A DNA stretch of 64,000 bases from Hermatobates lingyangjiaoensis (GCA_026182355.1 JAPFBL010000255.1:3782001-3846000); one strand, 5' to 3'; shown: positions 23,691 to 36,100, numbered from the stretch's first letter. The notes: generated by a model from the sequence alone, not told the origin. Translations and numbers: made by a program.

Positions 23691-23694
<4 letters not shown>
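23500..23694 (+). mobile_element. Foldback element with hammerhead-like motif in its loop (family A)
   Basis: Arms of about 44 bp at 23534-23577 and 23648-23692 are near-perfect inverted repeats (AACAGTTCAAAATTGAAGAT against ATCTTCAATTTTGAACTGTT at their outer ends). The 70-base loop contains CTGAAGA, C, GGATT, loop, AATTT, GAGTCTGTAAGTG (from 23609), the same plan as the copy at 0.37 kb. Outside the left arm TCCAAACTGGACA is the reverse of the TGTCC..TTTGGAC tail seen near 36.9 kb. Both sides end in (TA)n. A reading frame here (23540-23761, minus) is a shadow of the repeat. Confidence 0.7.

Positions 23695-23726
<32 letters not shown>
23692..23726. repeat. (TA)n tract
   Basis: TA repeat at the right edge of the foldback element. 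Confidence 0.95.
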
Positions 23727-23729
<3 letters not shown>

Positions 23730-23765
23730 TATACTTTGGGAGCAGACCTTCTTTTAAACATACCT

Positions 23766-23813
23766 CATTAAATATCTTGCCAACATACTAAACTTAATGT
23801 TGGCAAGATATTT

Positions 23814-23817
<4 letters not shown>
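23766..23817. repeat. Perfect 21-bp-arm hairpin between (TA)n tracts
   Basis: CATTAAATATCTTGCCAACAT and its exact reverse complement are separated by a 10-base loop. The hairpin sits between the (TA)n tracts at 23692 and 23821. Confidence 0.9.

Positions 23818-23820
<3 letters not shown>

Positions 23821-23870
<50 letters not shown>
23821..23870. repeat. (TA)n tract, 25 units
   Basis: Fifty bases of uninterrupted TA, the longest pure tract in the window. Confidence 0.98.
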
Positions 23871-23872
<2 letters not shown>

Positions 23873-23985
23873 AAACAAGATTTCACATAAACACGTGAAA
23901 TAACAATCAATGATCGAACCAAAATATGAAAAAGATCTTAGTCTTTTTTCCCTATTTCATATTGTGGTTTGAACATTGGTATATA
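23873..23985. mobile_element. Short hairpin element (family C)
   Basis: Contains TTTCACATAAACACGTGAAA then TAACAATCAATGATCGAACC, an internal AAAGATCTTAGTC, and the inverted arm CATATTGTGGTTTGAACATT. The central CTGACGA part seen in longer copies is deleted, so this is a shortened member. Confidence 0.6.
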
Positions 23986-23989
23986 TATT

Positions 23990-26030
23990 TGAATGTGCAT
24001 AAGTGGTTTGAACCTGATATATGATTGGCTGTTTCTTGACCAAATGACTTGCTTTTTTTATTGTATGGTATAAACACATTGTGTGGTCCTTGATGTGTAG
24101 AGTTGCCGGATCTAATGAAAGCCACATGCATAGAGCATCTCTTCATTGAAATCACATCCATCAACATTAAGAATATTAGGAGAGCTTATACTCCCTCAGA
24201 AAATAAACTGTATGCATGTGATATTAGCTACTACATTTGGAGGTACCTCACTCCGTTCTTGATTAGTGCCAAGTCTTGTAACTGTGGCCCTGTTGAGACT
24301 GGTTTCTAAATAATGATGTCGCTGTCTTCATGCCAGGAAGAGTAAAGGGCTCGCACTCCCTTATAATAAACGAATACTGGTAATAGACATTATTGTATAG
24401 TCTCAATGTGTAATAGGGTTTCATTTCTATTGTTTTTGGTGGCTGTATGTTGGTTGGTAATCCTCTTCTCCCTCTCCTTGTGACAGTTTAACCGATAAGT
24501 AGAGGCTGCAAGAACGTTTTGGATATATTTTCCAATATTAAGTGTATATATAAAACTTGATAAAGCTTACAACTGTGGGAAAATAATAAATGATATTTAT
24601 TAGGAAAAAGGCCAGTTTTCCAGATTGGATCTAGTTTGATTTGAATGAAACTTAGCTATAGTTATTGCTTTAGTCAAATCAAAGTTATGGGAATTAATAA
24701 AACATGTGCTGCAATTATCTTATTGAAACCCAGTGACATTTCTCTTATTTATTTGTATGGAGTTTTTTGTTGTATTTTTACTTAACTGTCATTATGAATT
24801 AGATACATTCATTAGCTCGAAATGTTTCTGTAGAAATGGTTGTAAATGGAGCTTTCTGTTCCAATTGGTTTGTGCTCCAGTGGATATAATATTACGTATT
24901 TTGGTTTGGGATCGCATGGGTAAGTTTCAGGTAAATGCATGGGTAAATTCAGGCTATGTATATGTCTAGAAAAAAAGACATCATTGATAATTCAATTAGT
25001 TGTTACTAAGTCTCGTTCTAATAATGAATAACTTATGTAGCTTAAATAACTACAAAATAAATTGCTCTGTATGATGTTTTAGCTAAGGTCACATAAGAAC
25101 GTGATATTATTACTGAAGTTTAAATTTAAAAGTTAAAACCTTTTTTTAAACGCTCTTTACTCAAAATGAATACCATTCACCTACGTGACGCCAAACGTTA
25201 TATACGAGTATTTATTTATGAATGTAATAATTTCATTAGATTTTATACTCATAAAACCAAGTGCCTTATTTCAATAAAAATCAACAATCTTGCATCATTC
25301 ATCAAACAACAAATTTCATTTGATTCAAGCAAAAAATTTGATTATGCAGCGAAGTTTTCAAAGAATGTTTTCAATTTTGAATTATGTTTTATAGTTAGAT
25401 CTTTTATAAATCACTTTTCTTTCCCTTTGACAAAAATTATCAAAATGCAATTTACTCTCAGGGAGTGTTAGCTTTTTCCCCTGCGTGCTGTACTCTGCTA
25501 TAAGGTTGATGTAAATGTATATTCAGAAAAAAAATTATAGTAATTAGCCACTTTTGCAAACTCAAATCAAATCCAATATATAGATTTAATTTTTGTAACT
25601 TTTTTGCCCTTTGCGGTAATTGAAATTTCAAGGATATTTTTTTCTAAATTGCTGATTTTCTGATCAATTTTTTGGTAAAATTTCATTTTTTATAATGAGC
25701 CGTTTAGCGTCAAAAACATTTTTTGAAAAATGAAAATGTGCTATACCGCTCGATTGGTTGATGTAATTGAAACAAAGATTATCTCAACTCATCCTCCACC
25801 TAATGCTCTATTTATCATATAATTTTATTTTGATCCCTTAAACGGTAAAAAAATATTTGCAGTTTTAAAAATCACGATTTTTTCATATGCAGTATTCCGA
25901 AAGATAATACCAAAATTTCAAAACTCTAGAATTAGTAAATAAGGAGAAAAAAAAATTGCCGAAGAACACTTTTTACTAAAAAAATTTGACTTCCCCATCA
26001 TAATTGAGCTCAAACTATAGAGCACATGTA
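23990..26030. other. AT-rich sequence without recognised gene
   Basis: Several short frames (24733-24969, 25166-25471) have phenylalanine- and asparagine-rich compositions expected from AT-rich noncoding DNA. No motif is recognised. Confidence 0.45.
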
Positions 26031-26034
26031 CACT

Positions 26035-26120
26035 ATGAGACACATTTTTGTGTGAAATATCAATTTGATCCATGATGGATTCTGGACCGTAGCGTCTACA
26101 CAAACTTTTGGATTCACACC
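26035..26120. repeat. Dispersed repeat, copy 2
   Basis: Diverged match to 11265-11345, same orientation. The minus-strand frame over it (25918-26139) has no recognised domain. Confidence 0.5.
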
Positions 26121-26419
26121 AAATAACATCCAAATACAAATGTATTTTATTTAATGACGTAGATAAGGTTAGAAAATAAAAAAAAATTTCTTAAATCACT
26201 GTCATATTATAAACATGAAAGATAGAAGAACTATGGTTTTCTTCATTTGTATTGCATGACACTAACACAAAATGCTTAGTTTTACCGCAATCTCGAATGC
26301 GCGATTCACGAATGAACTATGGAGTGGAATACCATGGTATAAAGAATGAAGATAAGAGGATGTAGGGAAGATGTTTACGCTGGCAGTTAGGGATTAATGA
26401 GTAAGCAAGTTGATAGGCG

Positions 26420-26550
26420 TTTATTACAGTTAAATATAGGTGTCGTGGGAGGCGCGAGACTGCGTGGTAGTGGTGGTGTATTGACCGCGGCAGGCCCGCC
26501 CGTCTTGCACACCCGTCTTTCTGCATCATCTCACTGAGAACCATCGCCAA
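26420..26550 (-). other. GC-rich island, candidate exon
   Basis: Locally GC-rich. On the minus strand a plausible acceptor GATGATGCAG precedes AAAGACGGGTGTGCAAGACG. Three frames are open for a while: KDGCARRAGLPRSIHHHYHA, DDAERRVCKTGGPAAVNTPP, and GVQDGRACRGQYTTTTTQSR, the last ending soon at a stop. I cannot choose between them or name a family. It may be a small exon of a host gene, an unstable CpG-rich regulatory patch, or neither. Confidence 0.25.
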
Positions 26551-27261
26551 CACTTCAAAGGAAAACAATACACGCAACAAACCAACCTTTTATTGTAATC
26601 AATAAAGTAATCTCTCAGGCAGATGCAGGTGCCTTCTTCAACTTACCGCACCTTCTAAAAGATAACCCAAAATTAATAGATATGTTTTACTATATCAAGG
26701 CTCTTCATTGTTCTTCAAATTACTGTAGTAAAAACAAAAAAAAAATTTCAACTACATAACTTACAGAAGGTAACATCAAGTCCTAAAAGATGAATATCTA
26801 ATCATAAGACACCACATTTCACACTCAAATGTTGATGTTGAGGTATTTATTAAAAAACCTTTTTCACAGGTAGAAGTCAGAAATCCTTGAATAATAAAAA
26901 CTGCCATCTCTAACATCAGTTGAGGACTGGAATGTAAACATTTATAGTTTTTCTTATTCAATGTATAAACAATTCTTACTTTTGCCTGTGAAAAAGATAT
27001 TAAACAAAAGTCAAAACAGCGGTTTGAGAATTTGATTCAGGAAAACTGACAGACCAGTTTTCCTCAAGTGAATCTTTCCCCTCTCCTGATGACGATTATT
27101 CGTGAGAATGTCAAGGTGGGTTTTTATAGTAGAAAAAGACAGCAGAACATTGACATAACCGAAGAAACAGAAATAAGTGAAAATCACGTATATGTAATCT
27201 CTAATTTATGGTTTAAACTGGAATCTGTAGAGAAGAGAAAGGGAAACCAAGCGCACTTGTT

Positions 27262-27365
27262 CTACGACCACTTAGTCTCTCTATCTCTTTTCTCCTGATA
27301 ACGGCTTGAACAAAAATTAGAGACCATAAGTGTGTGTTCTTTATTTATGAGTGTCCCAATTTATA
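27262..27365 (+). mobile_element. Degenerate family A copy
   Basis: GTCTCTCTATCTCTTTTCTC then CTGATAACGGCTTGAAC and CATAAGTGTGTGTTCTTTAT follow the order of the copies at 0.35 and 23.6 kb. The core motif is damaged (CTGATAA for CTGANGA). A family B-like phrase (GGTTTGAGAATTTGATTCAGG) lies just upstream at 27020. Confidence 0.4.
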
Positions 27366-28307
27366 TTGAAGTTTTATTGTCCGTAGGTCACAAGATTTTT
27401 TTAACGCTATACGGCTCCCTAGTATTTCTAAAAAATTTAGCCTAAAATGAGTAATCTACAAAAAAAATTCAATTATTGAAAAAAGCAATATAGCTGTAAA
27501 AACTGAAAAGTCAACATGGAATAATGGATAACCTGCTGTACAACTCTCGATTTGTTGACATTGACTTAGAAATTTTTTATCAGATTCCATGCCTACTCTT
27601 GTTTGAAGGCTTAAACAAAAATACAAGAAGCAGAAGATGTTATAAAGAGTTATTTATCGTATCACAATTATATCATATGTGTATGATTTATATTCGTAGA
27701 TATATCATGTGTAGAACCATAAAATTTTTAACACTATAAAAACAAAGAGCAATATGCTTTATGATAGCCTCTAGGGTAAAAGGCAGTTGTCTGGCGAAAG
27801 TGTTGCTATAAATGTATATATTTCATCTTTAACAAATTTAATTGTCAGAAATGTAGTTTTTCATGTTTTAAAAGTACTTCTAATTCCTTTGTGGCAATAT
27901 TATTTTTATGCTATATCTCCGAAGTTTCAAGAAACATAAAATTTTGTGTTAGGTATTGTCTTAATAGGAATATTACATGGTCTTACAATACTGAAAGAAT
28001 ATGTTACATTAAAATTAACAAAAATGCTATATACAGTAACATGAAATTTTAAGCGAATAATAACTTCATAATGGACAACAACTTATCACAAGGGCAAATT
28101 GACAGAATCTGTTCCAAACATTTTTGTTCATAAAATAAAAAAAAATTTAAGACTTAAAAGAACTGTTTCTGAGCTGCTTCTTGGAAATATATAAAGTTTA
28201 TGATACACTATTTCAAATCCATTGAATCTATTAATATATAAATTAATTAATCCGGGAACTACGGTGAAGATTACGAAAATCTAGTACAAGAATAATTGGT
28301 ATAAGTA

Positions 28308-28965
28308 TTGAATCCTACCAAACAGGACATTAGAAATTGTGACACTAAAGATATCACCAAAGTAAAAATCACTCAAGACTATCCTCAGAGAGGCGTGCTT
28401 TTGTGTTTATTAGTCGAGGTTGATCTACTGGATACTGTAATTTATCAGGGTTACAGCATGCAAAAATACTCAGATGGCCTTGTTAGTAACAGAAGAGGAA
28501 TGCTTGGTGACACCGTCTTCGGGATTATGCAGCATGTGCCCCAAATTGTTGAAAGATACTAAAATGAAAAGGACTGAATATAAATATCCCCAAACCGGTC
28601 TTTATATCTTCCTCCAAGGAGAAAGTAAGAGTGTGGGAAAAAAGCTTTCATTAATAATATAAATGGAAAACTGTCAAAGTTATTGTATACGCTTTTGAGT
28701 AGCTTTAGACGAAATACTACAGTCCAAAAGCTATCTAACAGATATATTGAGTAAGGCAACAAACGAACTGTTATGCGGTAAGAACTATTTTGGCAAAACT
28801 AGAAGTCTTAAGCCCAATTATTATGATATATATCGGTTATATAGAATCCAAATGTTAATGAAAAATGCATTCAAATGTGGGTTAATAAACTACATTAACA
28901 AGCGTGTGTAAGAATAATAGGAGCCTTGACGATCTGCCCTACCCCCAGAAAACAAAATTTTTAAA
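28308..28965 (+). pseudogene. Jockey-type non-LTR retrotransposon reverse transcriptase relic
   Basis: TQDYPQRGVLLCLLVEVDLL corresponds to the CPQGGVLSPLLW block of Jockey-clade reverse transcriptases. The next 40 residues give YQGYSMQKYSDGLVSNRRG, in which YSDG replaces the catalytic YADD, then TVFGIMQHVPQIVERY, the usual helix after the active site. Further on, FGKTRSLKPNYYDIYRLYR (from about 28790) matches the GKTWGLKP..IY..V.RP block. QACVRIIGALTICPTPRK (to about 28960) matches the ACLxITGAMRTTPT block. Several frame changes and stops separate these, and the active site is lost, so the copy is dead. Endonuclease, ORF1 and 3' tail were not found. Confidence 0.7.
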
Positions 28966-29683
28966 GTTCCACACTAAGATATTTATATAAAGAACAATGT
29001 ATATGAAGTACATTAAAACTGGTAAACGATAGAGAGGTAAATAAAGTGTACAAAAATGTAATAGAACGAAATTAGTCAATATGTTGCCAGATACAAGTCC
29101 CCTCGTAGTATATTTTGGAGGGGGCCATGAAGTGATTGCAGATATAAACCTTACCTGGATTGTAAGCTTTATGATTTTTTTTTAAAAAAAAAGACTCTTG
29201 TCTAATATACTGATGAGTCAAAAAATTAATAATAAAACCCTTAAAAATAAGTTAATTTTCACAAACGTAAAAGCGAATAAAGGGAAAGAAGATGAAGCAG
29301 TGGAAAAGGTTTAAACCAAACAAACCATCTGTGTCCTGAAGTCTTCACACTCCAGCTTTCTCGAGGTTCTAATTCATTCATTGATGAATGGGTAAAGAAG
29401 GAAGTAGTAACCAGGTGGCTATAACAATTATGTGTAATTTTATTTTGCGATTGTATTGGAATTTGTAACGAAAATGATAATCTTGAAAGGAAGGATTTGA
29501 AAATTCTAGTGGGCACTCTGTTTGGAACAGGTAAAACTATTGTACACATTCAATGTGAATACAAGGCAATCGCTTCTTTTTTAAAAAAAGAGGTATTTAA
29601 TTTAGATAAAATGTATTGAACTCATCATCACATAATTTGTTATTAATAGATATAATTTCTTTCTGATCCGACAAACATCTCTT

Positions 29684-29720
29684 CTGATGACAAAGATTTG
29701 TTGAAATATCAACGTAATTT
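29684..29720 (+). other. Isolated hammerhead-like motif
   Basis: CTGATGA, then CAAA, GA, TTTG as a short stem-loop, then TTGAAATATCAACGTAA. The same CTGATGA, stem, GAAATAT order as family A, without the (TA)n tail or the GTAAGTGTG stretch. Confidence 0.4.
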
Positions 29721-30059
29721 TTGTTATATTTTCTAAGGGTTATCTTTTTGAATGTGATGTATATATAAATCAAATGTCAAAGCTCTACAGTTAATAGTTT
29801 GAGAAGAGAAAACGTTGTCAACCAATAATGAAAATATGAACGCTGAGTCAAAATTTAGAATTTGTTAATTTTCATTTATTTTAAGTTAAAAAACAAAATC
29901 TGAAAAAGAAGTAAAACTTTGAAAAACAATATATACGTTTATATACAGGTGACCTCAATATGAAGGTTTCCTCATTTTTGATAAATGGATAAAAGGTTTA
30001 TATTTTATAATCTTAGTTCGAATATTTTTTACATTATTACAATTTTGGACAAGCATTTT

Positions 30060-30230
30060 TGTGCGCCCGGTTATTTATTGTATGCCATACTATGAAGTCG
30101 ATGAGGAAGGATCTACCGTTTTTTCGCATGCCACTTTGTTTGGTTTCAGGAGTGAAGTGGAACGACCATGTTTTATCACCCGGAACGAAATCGAATCGAA
30201 AGTCCTTCTTTAGTCTGTTTAGCGCCGAAG
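30060..30230 (-). pseudogene. Mariner transposase relic
   Basis: The minus strand reads DFRFDFVPGDKTWSFHFTPE then TKQSGMRKNG. This matches the mariner block around the first catalytic aspartate (GDETWVHHYTPETK), with lysine replacing the glutamate after the aspartate. The frame remains open toward 30060 but loses similarity. Remaining catalytic blocks and terminal repeats were not found. The sequence differs from the mariner at 52.5 kb, so it is a separate, older insertion. Confidence 0.55.
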
Positions 30231-30249
30231 AAACTCTTGTGACAAGCTA

Positions 30250-32610
30250 ACGTTATCCTTTTATCATCATAAGAATTTGCGGAAGTCTCTGAACCCAATT
30301 GTTTTAACCATTCTGCCTCTTATTTAAATTGCCTTTATAAATTATAATGGTATGTGAAAGAAAGACTACAACGAGTGCCAGAAAAACTATTTAGTAAAGA
30401 TCGTTCATATTGCAGCAGCAACGTAACAGAAAAAAATGAAGTTTATTTCTAGATACTCCCATTAAAAACTTTCACAGATTAGCTCCACATATCGACTGAT
30501 GAAGATCAAAAGAGTGACAGTTGCGATTAAATCATTGAAATAATTTAGGCCTTGACTTTGTTCATGTCATAATTATTGGTCTAGCGGAACATTACTGTGC
30601 CGAAATGAGTAAAAGATGTGAAATTTATGGTCCGATACAACAATTTTCAGGGAAGGTCCTGCAAACAGTACTTTTCGAAACCTCAAAATCAAAATCAGTA
30701 TTGAGAACTAACTACACTCCTATGTGTTATCGTGCGCTTTAATTTGATGCTTACAATAAACCATAACAGTGGCCGTTGATAAAGCCCATACCTCATTCTT
30801 CGTACAATTCTGGCAGTTACCACTCACGAACAAAGATTAAATAAAAACAAAAGAATGCGAAGCAAACAAGGCTCACATACTGTGGTCAACAGTCGCTGGA
30901 AACGATTTCCTGCGGCGTCATCCCTTGAACTCAGGAAACTTACAGTCATCCCAAATCCCATACAGAAACTAATGTTTTCTATTAAAACTGAAGTAGGTGG
31001 AGTGGTAAATATAGAAATCTTCGGTTTGACATCTTTCAAAAACAATAGAAAAGAAAGTTTACAAACTTTTTATAAACATTTTACTGAATTTATTTTTGCA
31101 GTCTCTATAAGCTTTAATTGGTCTATTAATTACCTAACTTAAAACAATGTTTGAGAGGAGTTCTCTAGTGCATTAAAACAAAGGAATCTTAATTACCATA
31201 GCCAAAAGGAATTTAAGCCATTAGTGCTTAATGTACCTCAAAGAGACTATAATCTGACACGAGACTTTGGCATCAGACATTTCCATTGAATTAGATCAAA
31301 TAGTGCTAATACGTCAATGACACCAATTTTCTTCGACTTATATTTCAAGACTAAAGAACATTTCCTTTATTCTGTCTTGAAATAGCGTTTGATTTTACGT
31401 AATAGTTATGTTAATGTTCGAATACGAAGTTATCAAAAAGCGAAGGTTCTTTAATCCAAAATCAATAAAGCAGTGCCAGAAACTTCATTAACCATTGATA
31501 TTAAAAAAATTAAAAATCAATTTAATTAGACAAATTCAATTTAAGAAAAAATGATATATTGAAGTATAAAGTATTAGTTGTCTATCTGAGCTTGAATATA
31601 ATGTCTAACGGAACGCCTGATCAATAAAATTACATTTTAAAAGCTATTTTCATTCATTTTTTGTTATAAATATTATTCATACAGGACAAGTTTAAATAAT
31701 TTAAATTCGTTTTAATAGCAATGACAATTTTTTTCCTATTCTATCAAGTAGAAACTGTTCAGGATAAAAAAACATCTCTTACTAAGATTATTGTTGAAGA
31801 GATGTTGGAGATCATAACTATGTTTCATATTTCTGAAAAGGAATATTTTAATGCATTCATGAGAACAGCAGACGAAGAATTTGTCAGAATTTATTTAGGC
31901 TCACGCTAATTGTAGGTTTATCTATAAATTTATTTGTTAAAAAATTGGATCAAAATAAATTAAGGATATTGTTTGACTTATTTGGCAGTAATAACTAAAT
32001 TGAATACTGAAGAAAATAATTTAACTTTTTATTAATAAAAAAATTTATATCTTTAATTAATTGAATTATCTATTTAATTGGTTCTTTCTTTAAGTAACAT
32101 ATGTGACTTAGACCACTGCATATGGAAAGATCATAGTTCTATTTTAAAATTTTATATTATAGTTTTTCACGTTAATATTTCATTTAAAATGAAAATAAAA
32201 CGGCCTACAGAAACAGTAAACCAAACACAGATAAACAAATAAAATTATATTCGACATTCAGAACCATTAGGAATAGAGAATTGTGTTATTGATGACGATA
32301 AATGTCGAAATGAATTCTAGATTTTTTTGCCAAAAAAAAAAATAAGAAATCAAAAACAAGAAGTCACTTAGCTAGCAGTGCATTTATTCTTCTGTTGACA
32401 TGCCGAAATATACAACTGACTTGTGTAAATTATTTCTTGGTGTTTCCCTCTATATGTTGACTTTGTTTCCACTTGGAGGGTTACATTTTTGTAGCATATA
32501 TATCTTGTATTAAGCATGTACGAGTACAAAAGAAGAATAAAGCATACAAATGTTCTTCAGTTTAATGAAAATTAAAAATGCATGTCATGGCTCCTCAATA
32601 CTTAAAGGGA
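30250..32610. other. AT-rich sequence without recognised gene
   Basis: Overlapping frames at 30824-31142 on both strands and one at 31721-31909 show no motif. No repeat was noticed. Confidence 0.45.
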
Positions 32611-32614
32611 GGGT

Positions 32615-33264
32615 ATATTTAATGCTATCGGACATCCATTTCCACAGTACAAACTTTAGTCAATAGTCAACGTTAGTATACTAAGGATGACCATACGATG
32701 GCTGAAATATATTGCTTACTATATTAGTTTGTAGAAGAAATAAAGTCCTATTGCTTAGCTCGTATATTGTTGAATTTCTTCATTAATTGAATTTCTTTGA
32801 AATTAATTGAAATAAATTTATTTTTAATAAATAAATTAATTTCTAAAGAAATAAATTGAATAATAGAATGAATGAGGACTGGCAAAATGATGCGACTTTT
32901 CGATCATGGATTCAGGAAACTCTCAAGTCCACATGTGGAACAAAAAAGAAATATCCGCAACATGCATGCAATATGTGCAGTTTCACAAAGTGGTAACATT
33001 AAAGGAAATATAATATTTGTTATAATTTATCTTCATAAAACTTTTGTTGAAGTATCCATTAAAATGCTTTATTTTTCTTCAGTAACACTGTTTAATTTGA
33101 GAAATTCAACAATATACGAGCTAAGCAATAGGACTTTATTTCTTCTACAAACTAATATAGTAAGCAATATATTTCAGCCATCGTATGGTCATCCTTAGTA
33201 TACTAACGTTGACTATTGACTAAAGTTTGTACTGTGGAAATGGATGTCCGATAGCATTAAATAT
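32615..33264. repeat. Perfect 165-bp inverted repeat with 320-bp spacer
   Basis: 32615-32779 and 33100-33264 are exact reverse complements over all 165 positions that I compared. The spacer (32780-33099) is AT-rich with its own weak symmetry near 32790-32860 and includes part of a short frame. No clear target duplication flanks the pair. Possible explanations are a young foldback element, a recent inverted duplication, or an assembly or template-switch artefact. Confidence 0.9.
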
Positions 33265-33269
33265 TATTC

Positions 33270-36100
33270 TTAAATCTTTATAATAAGATATTTCTAAGTT
33301 TTAATTAGAAACAATAATTGTCATTTGTGTCAATAAAAAAGATGTCACTTTGGTAAATTTGTTCATCAATTAGAAAAATGTTCTTTGTGCAAGTACTTTC
33401 CTATTGAAGAGATTCATTATGGTTGATTACGTCTTCAAGATTTGTACATGGATGACATGTTGATCTTGTCTAAATTTGTTAATGTTCTAAGTCGTAAAAT
33501 ATATAGAAAAATAATAGCAACATATTCAGATTATGAAATTTTTTAATGGAATGTATTTAGAGAACATGACCAACGTCATAAAACGACCTCGGGGACGTCA
33601 AAATCTCGAGATCATTTTTTTCACGAGCAGTACTCTTTACTTATAATAAAGGTTAGGGTAGAAACGTAAGCTGCTTTGCAATTGGTTGACATAATGCCAT
33701 TTAACTGTCAGTACTGCCACATATTCTTAACAAGCAGTTTTATATTAGTTCTTTCTCAATTTAAAATCCGGTAATGCTTGATTTGTTTACACTTCATTCC
33801 ATTGGTATAATTAGATTTACAGGTTAATTAATATTAACTGCAAAAAAATTATTTGTAAATTCATTTGAATCATCATAAATCGCCATAGATGGTGTTTAAT
33901 CAATTAGTAAAAATTACATCGGTTTTTGTTTAACAGTTTATTAATTTCAAATTTCGATTTACTTATTATCTGAATGTCTGATTGAGTATAGATACAAAAG
34001 TGACAAAACCGGTATACTAGTATTTCAAAACGAAAAAAACCCTATGACTTGGTTATTAATTTTATTTGTTGTTCACCCTCCAACAAGGGGCTGACAGCTA
34101 GCTAGGTTTTCAGAAATCAAAATTAATTAAAGAATGCTCTATTGTTCGAGTTTCAATTCATATTAAAAGATTGTTACAGTGGCAATTTTATTAGACTTTA
34201 GTGCAAATGCTTTTCAATTACAATAAAGGGTTAAAAAAAAGGATTGTTTTTTATACATTTGAAAAGAAACTTAAATTTAATGAAACATCTACTGGAGAAA
34301 GCTGAGATCAAAACATGAAATTGGTTTATAGACAAACTCAACAGTTAACCGAGCTGTCAAAGATTAATGCTTTAATCAAATACAAGATAATGAAACTGGA
34401 AACTTTGAGTCACCTTGAAAAGTTAAGAGTTTTCAAGAAGCACAATTAAAATGCTTTCAGAAGATGATGTCAAAGTATGATTACAAAGAGTCCAATAACA
34501 AAAAAAAACTAAAAACTTTAATTATAAAGCAATTAAGTAAAACATTAATATTGTAACGTTTCAGATATTTTAATTCAATTCACATTTTGTTTTTATCTAC
34601 ATTCACTTTTCTATGTTTAAATTTAAGCAAATTTAAATTATTTTTTAACTTCAAAGCTATTTGAATTTATCAAATTAAAGGAGTGAAATATCCTTGAAAA
34701 GTTTTACATTGATTTTAAAATTAAAAATGTGTTCAATTGTCATTAAATTTAAATATAATTAAAGTTTGAGATCAAGGCTATTCTTATTGTAATAGATTAA
34801 CAAAATAGTGATTTAATGACAGAAATTAATTCAACTAAAACTTTAATCGCTTTTGTAATGATTTTCATTAAAATGGTTTGTAAGTTTATATTTTTTGACT
34901 CACTATTCATAAATTGTATTTACAATACAAATGAAAGGGTAAAGAGTGCACGAGAACAACACCTCAATTCATAGAGAAAGAATTGGTACAACCCTTTTTT
35001 ATAATTGAACTGTCATCATCAGTAGGAGAAGAAGCTAATTTATATAACAACTAACAGAACTATCCAGTGTTAATCGGGAATAAGAAAGAATGTTGTAGTT
35101 GTAAAATATATTGTTTTTTAAATAAGAATTTCCCATGATTCAGATAAATAATATATGTTTGTACCTCAATCATATAATACCAAACTATTATAAAGACAAA
35201 AAATATTTTTTGCGTCTTCATTAGGGACCTTTCCATCACCCAGTAGAAGAAGTCTTTGAGCAAATGTATTAGCTGTTTCCTCTCCTTGGAGGTAGGGTCT
35301 CATGTTAACAGAAGGGCTAAAATATTATCATTTTCTCATCATATAACTTTTATACCGAGAATGGAAGAATGCCATCTTTTTCTGTCTCATATGTGAATTT
35401 AAGTCCATTATCATATGAATAGAATAACATTTAAAACATTATATATTTTTATTTTTTCAATAAGTAGAAACAAATCATCGACCTAGAGTTTCATGAATTT
35501 CACTATTGTGCCTAACTTACTTTTACAGTACTTCAGTAATTCAAGCATTATTATATTAGTGATATTATTAATATAATATAGTATATTAGTGAAGCATTAA
35601 TGATGATATTGGATAGCCCTAAGGTAATCCAAATTTTTGTTTATATTTGGACTACCAAATGTAAAATATCCATAAAATATAAAGTAAAGGGGTTTCACAA
35701 ATAAAATTAAGAACGGAGAACAAATTTTCTGTTTTGAGAAAATTTTAATCCAGTGCTTGTTTATTTAATCAAAAACTCAATCAATTGGGTAAAAAGAGAT
35801 TAAACATCCAGAGAAATCATTATTACAATTTCACTTAGTACTTTATAATTAAGGCTTCTTTAAATTTTAATGAATTTTCAACATTGAATTCATTAGTGAA
35901 AACGATATAATTTAGATATATTTCTATGTATTTTGATAGCTAATAGGTTGGATTGTCTATGACTGAAATAATTGGGAGCAGAGGAAAATTTGTCTTATGT
36001 AATCCATATATCCTCGCCCATGTATGATTTCAGTAGTATTGCTTGACGAATATTTATCCAATTTTCTTTTTAGGTTCATCAAAGACCAACGTACTCTAAA
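33270..36100. other. AT-rich sequence without recognised gene
   Basis: No domain. A phrase near 34980-35035 (minus: TTCTCCTACTGATGATGACAG, shortened here) recalls the family A motif but lacks the GAAA strand. Confidence 0.45.

Noticed and set aside
23540..23761. Minus-strand frame with a run of alternating Tyr-Ile
   Set aside because: Translation of (TA)n plus the foldback arms. The same applies to 36140-36337, the end of 36564-36767, and 38861-39076.
30470..30550. Further hammerhead-like motif (CTGATGAAGATC ... TTGAAATAA)
   Set aside because: The two halves are about 45 bases apart with no convincing stem between them; probably chance.
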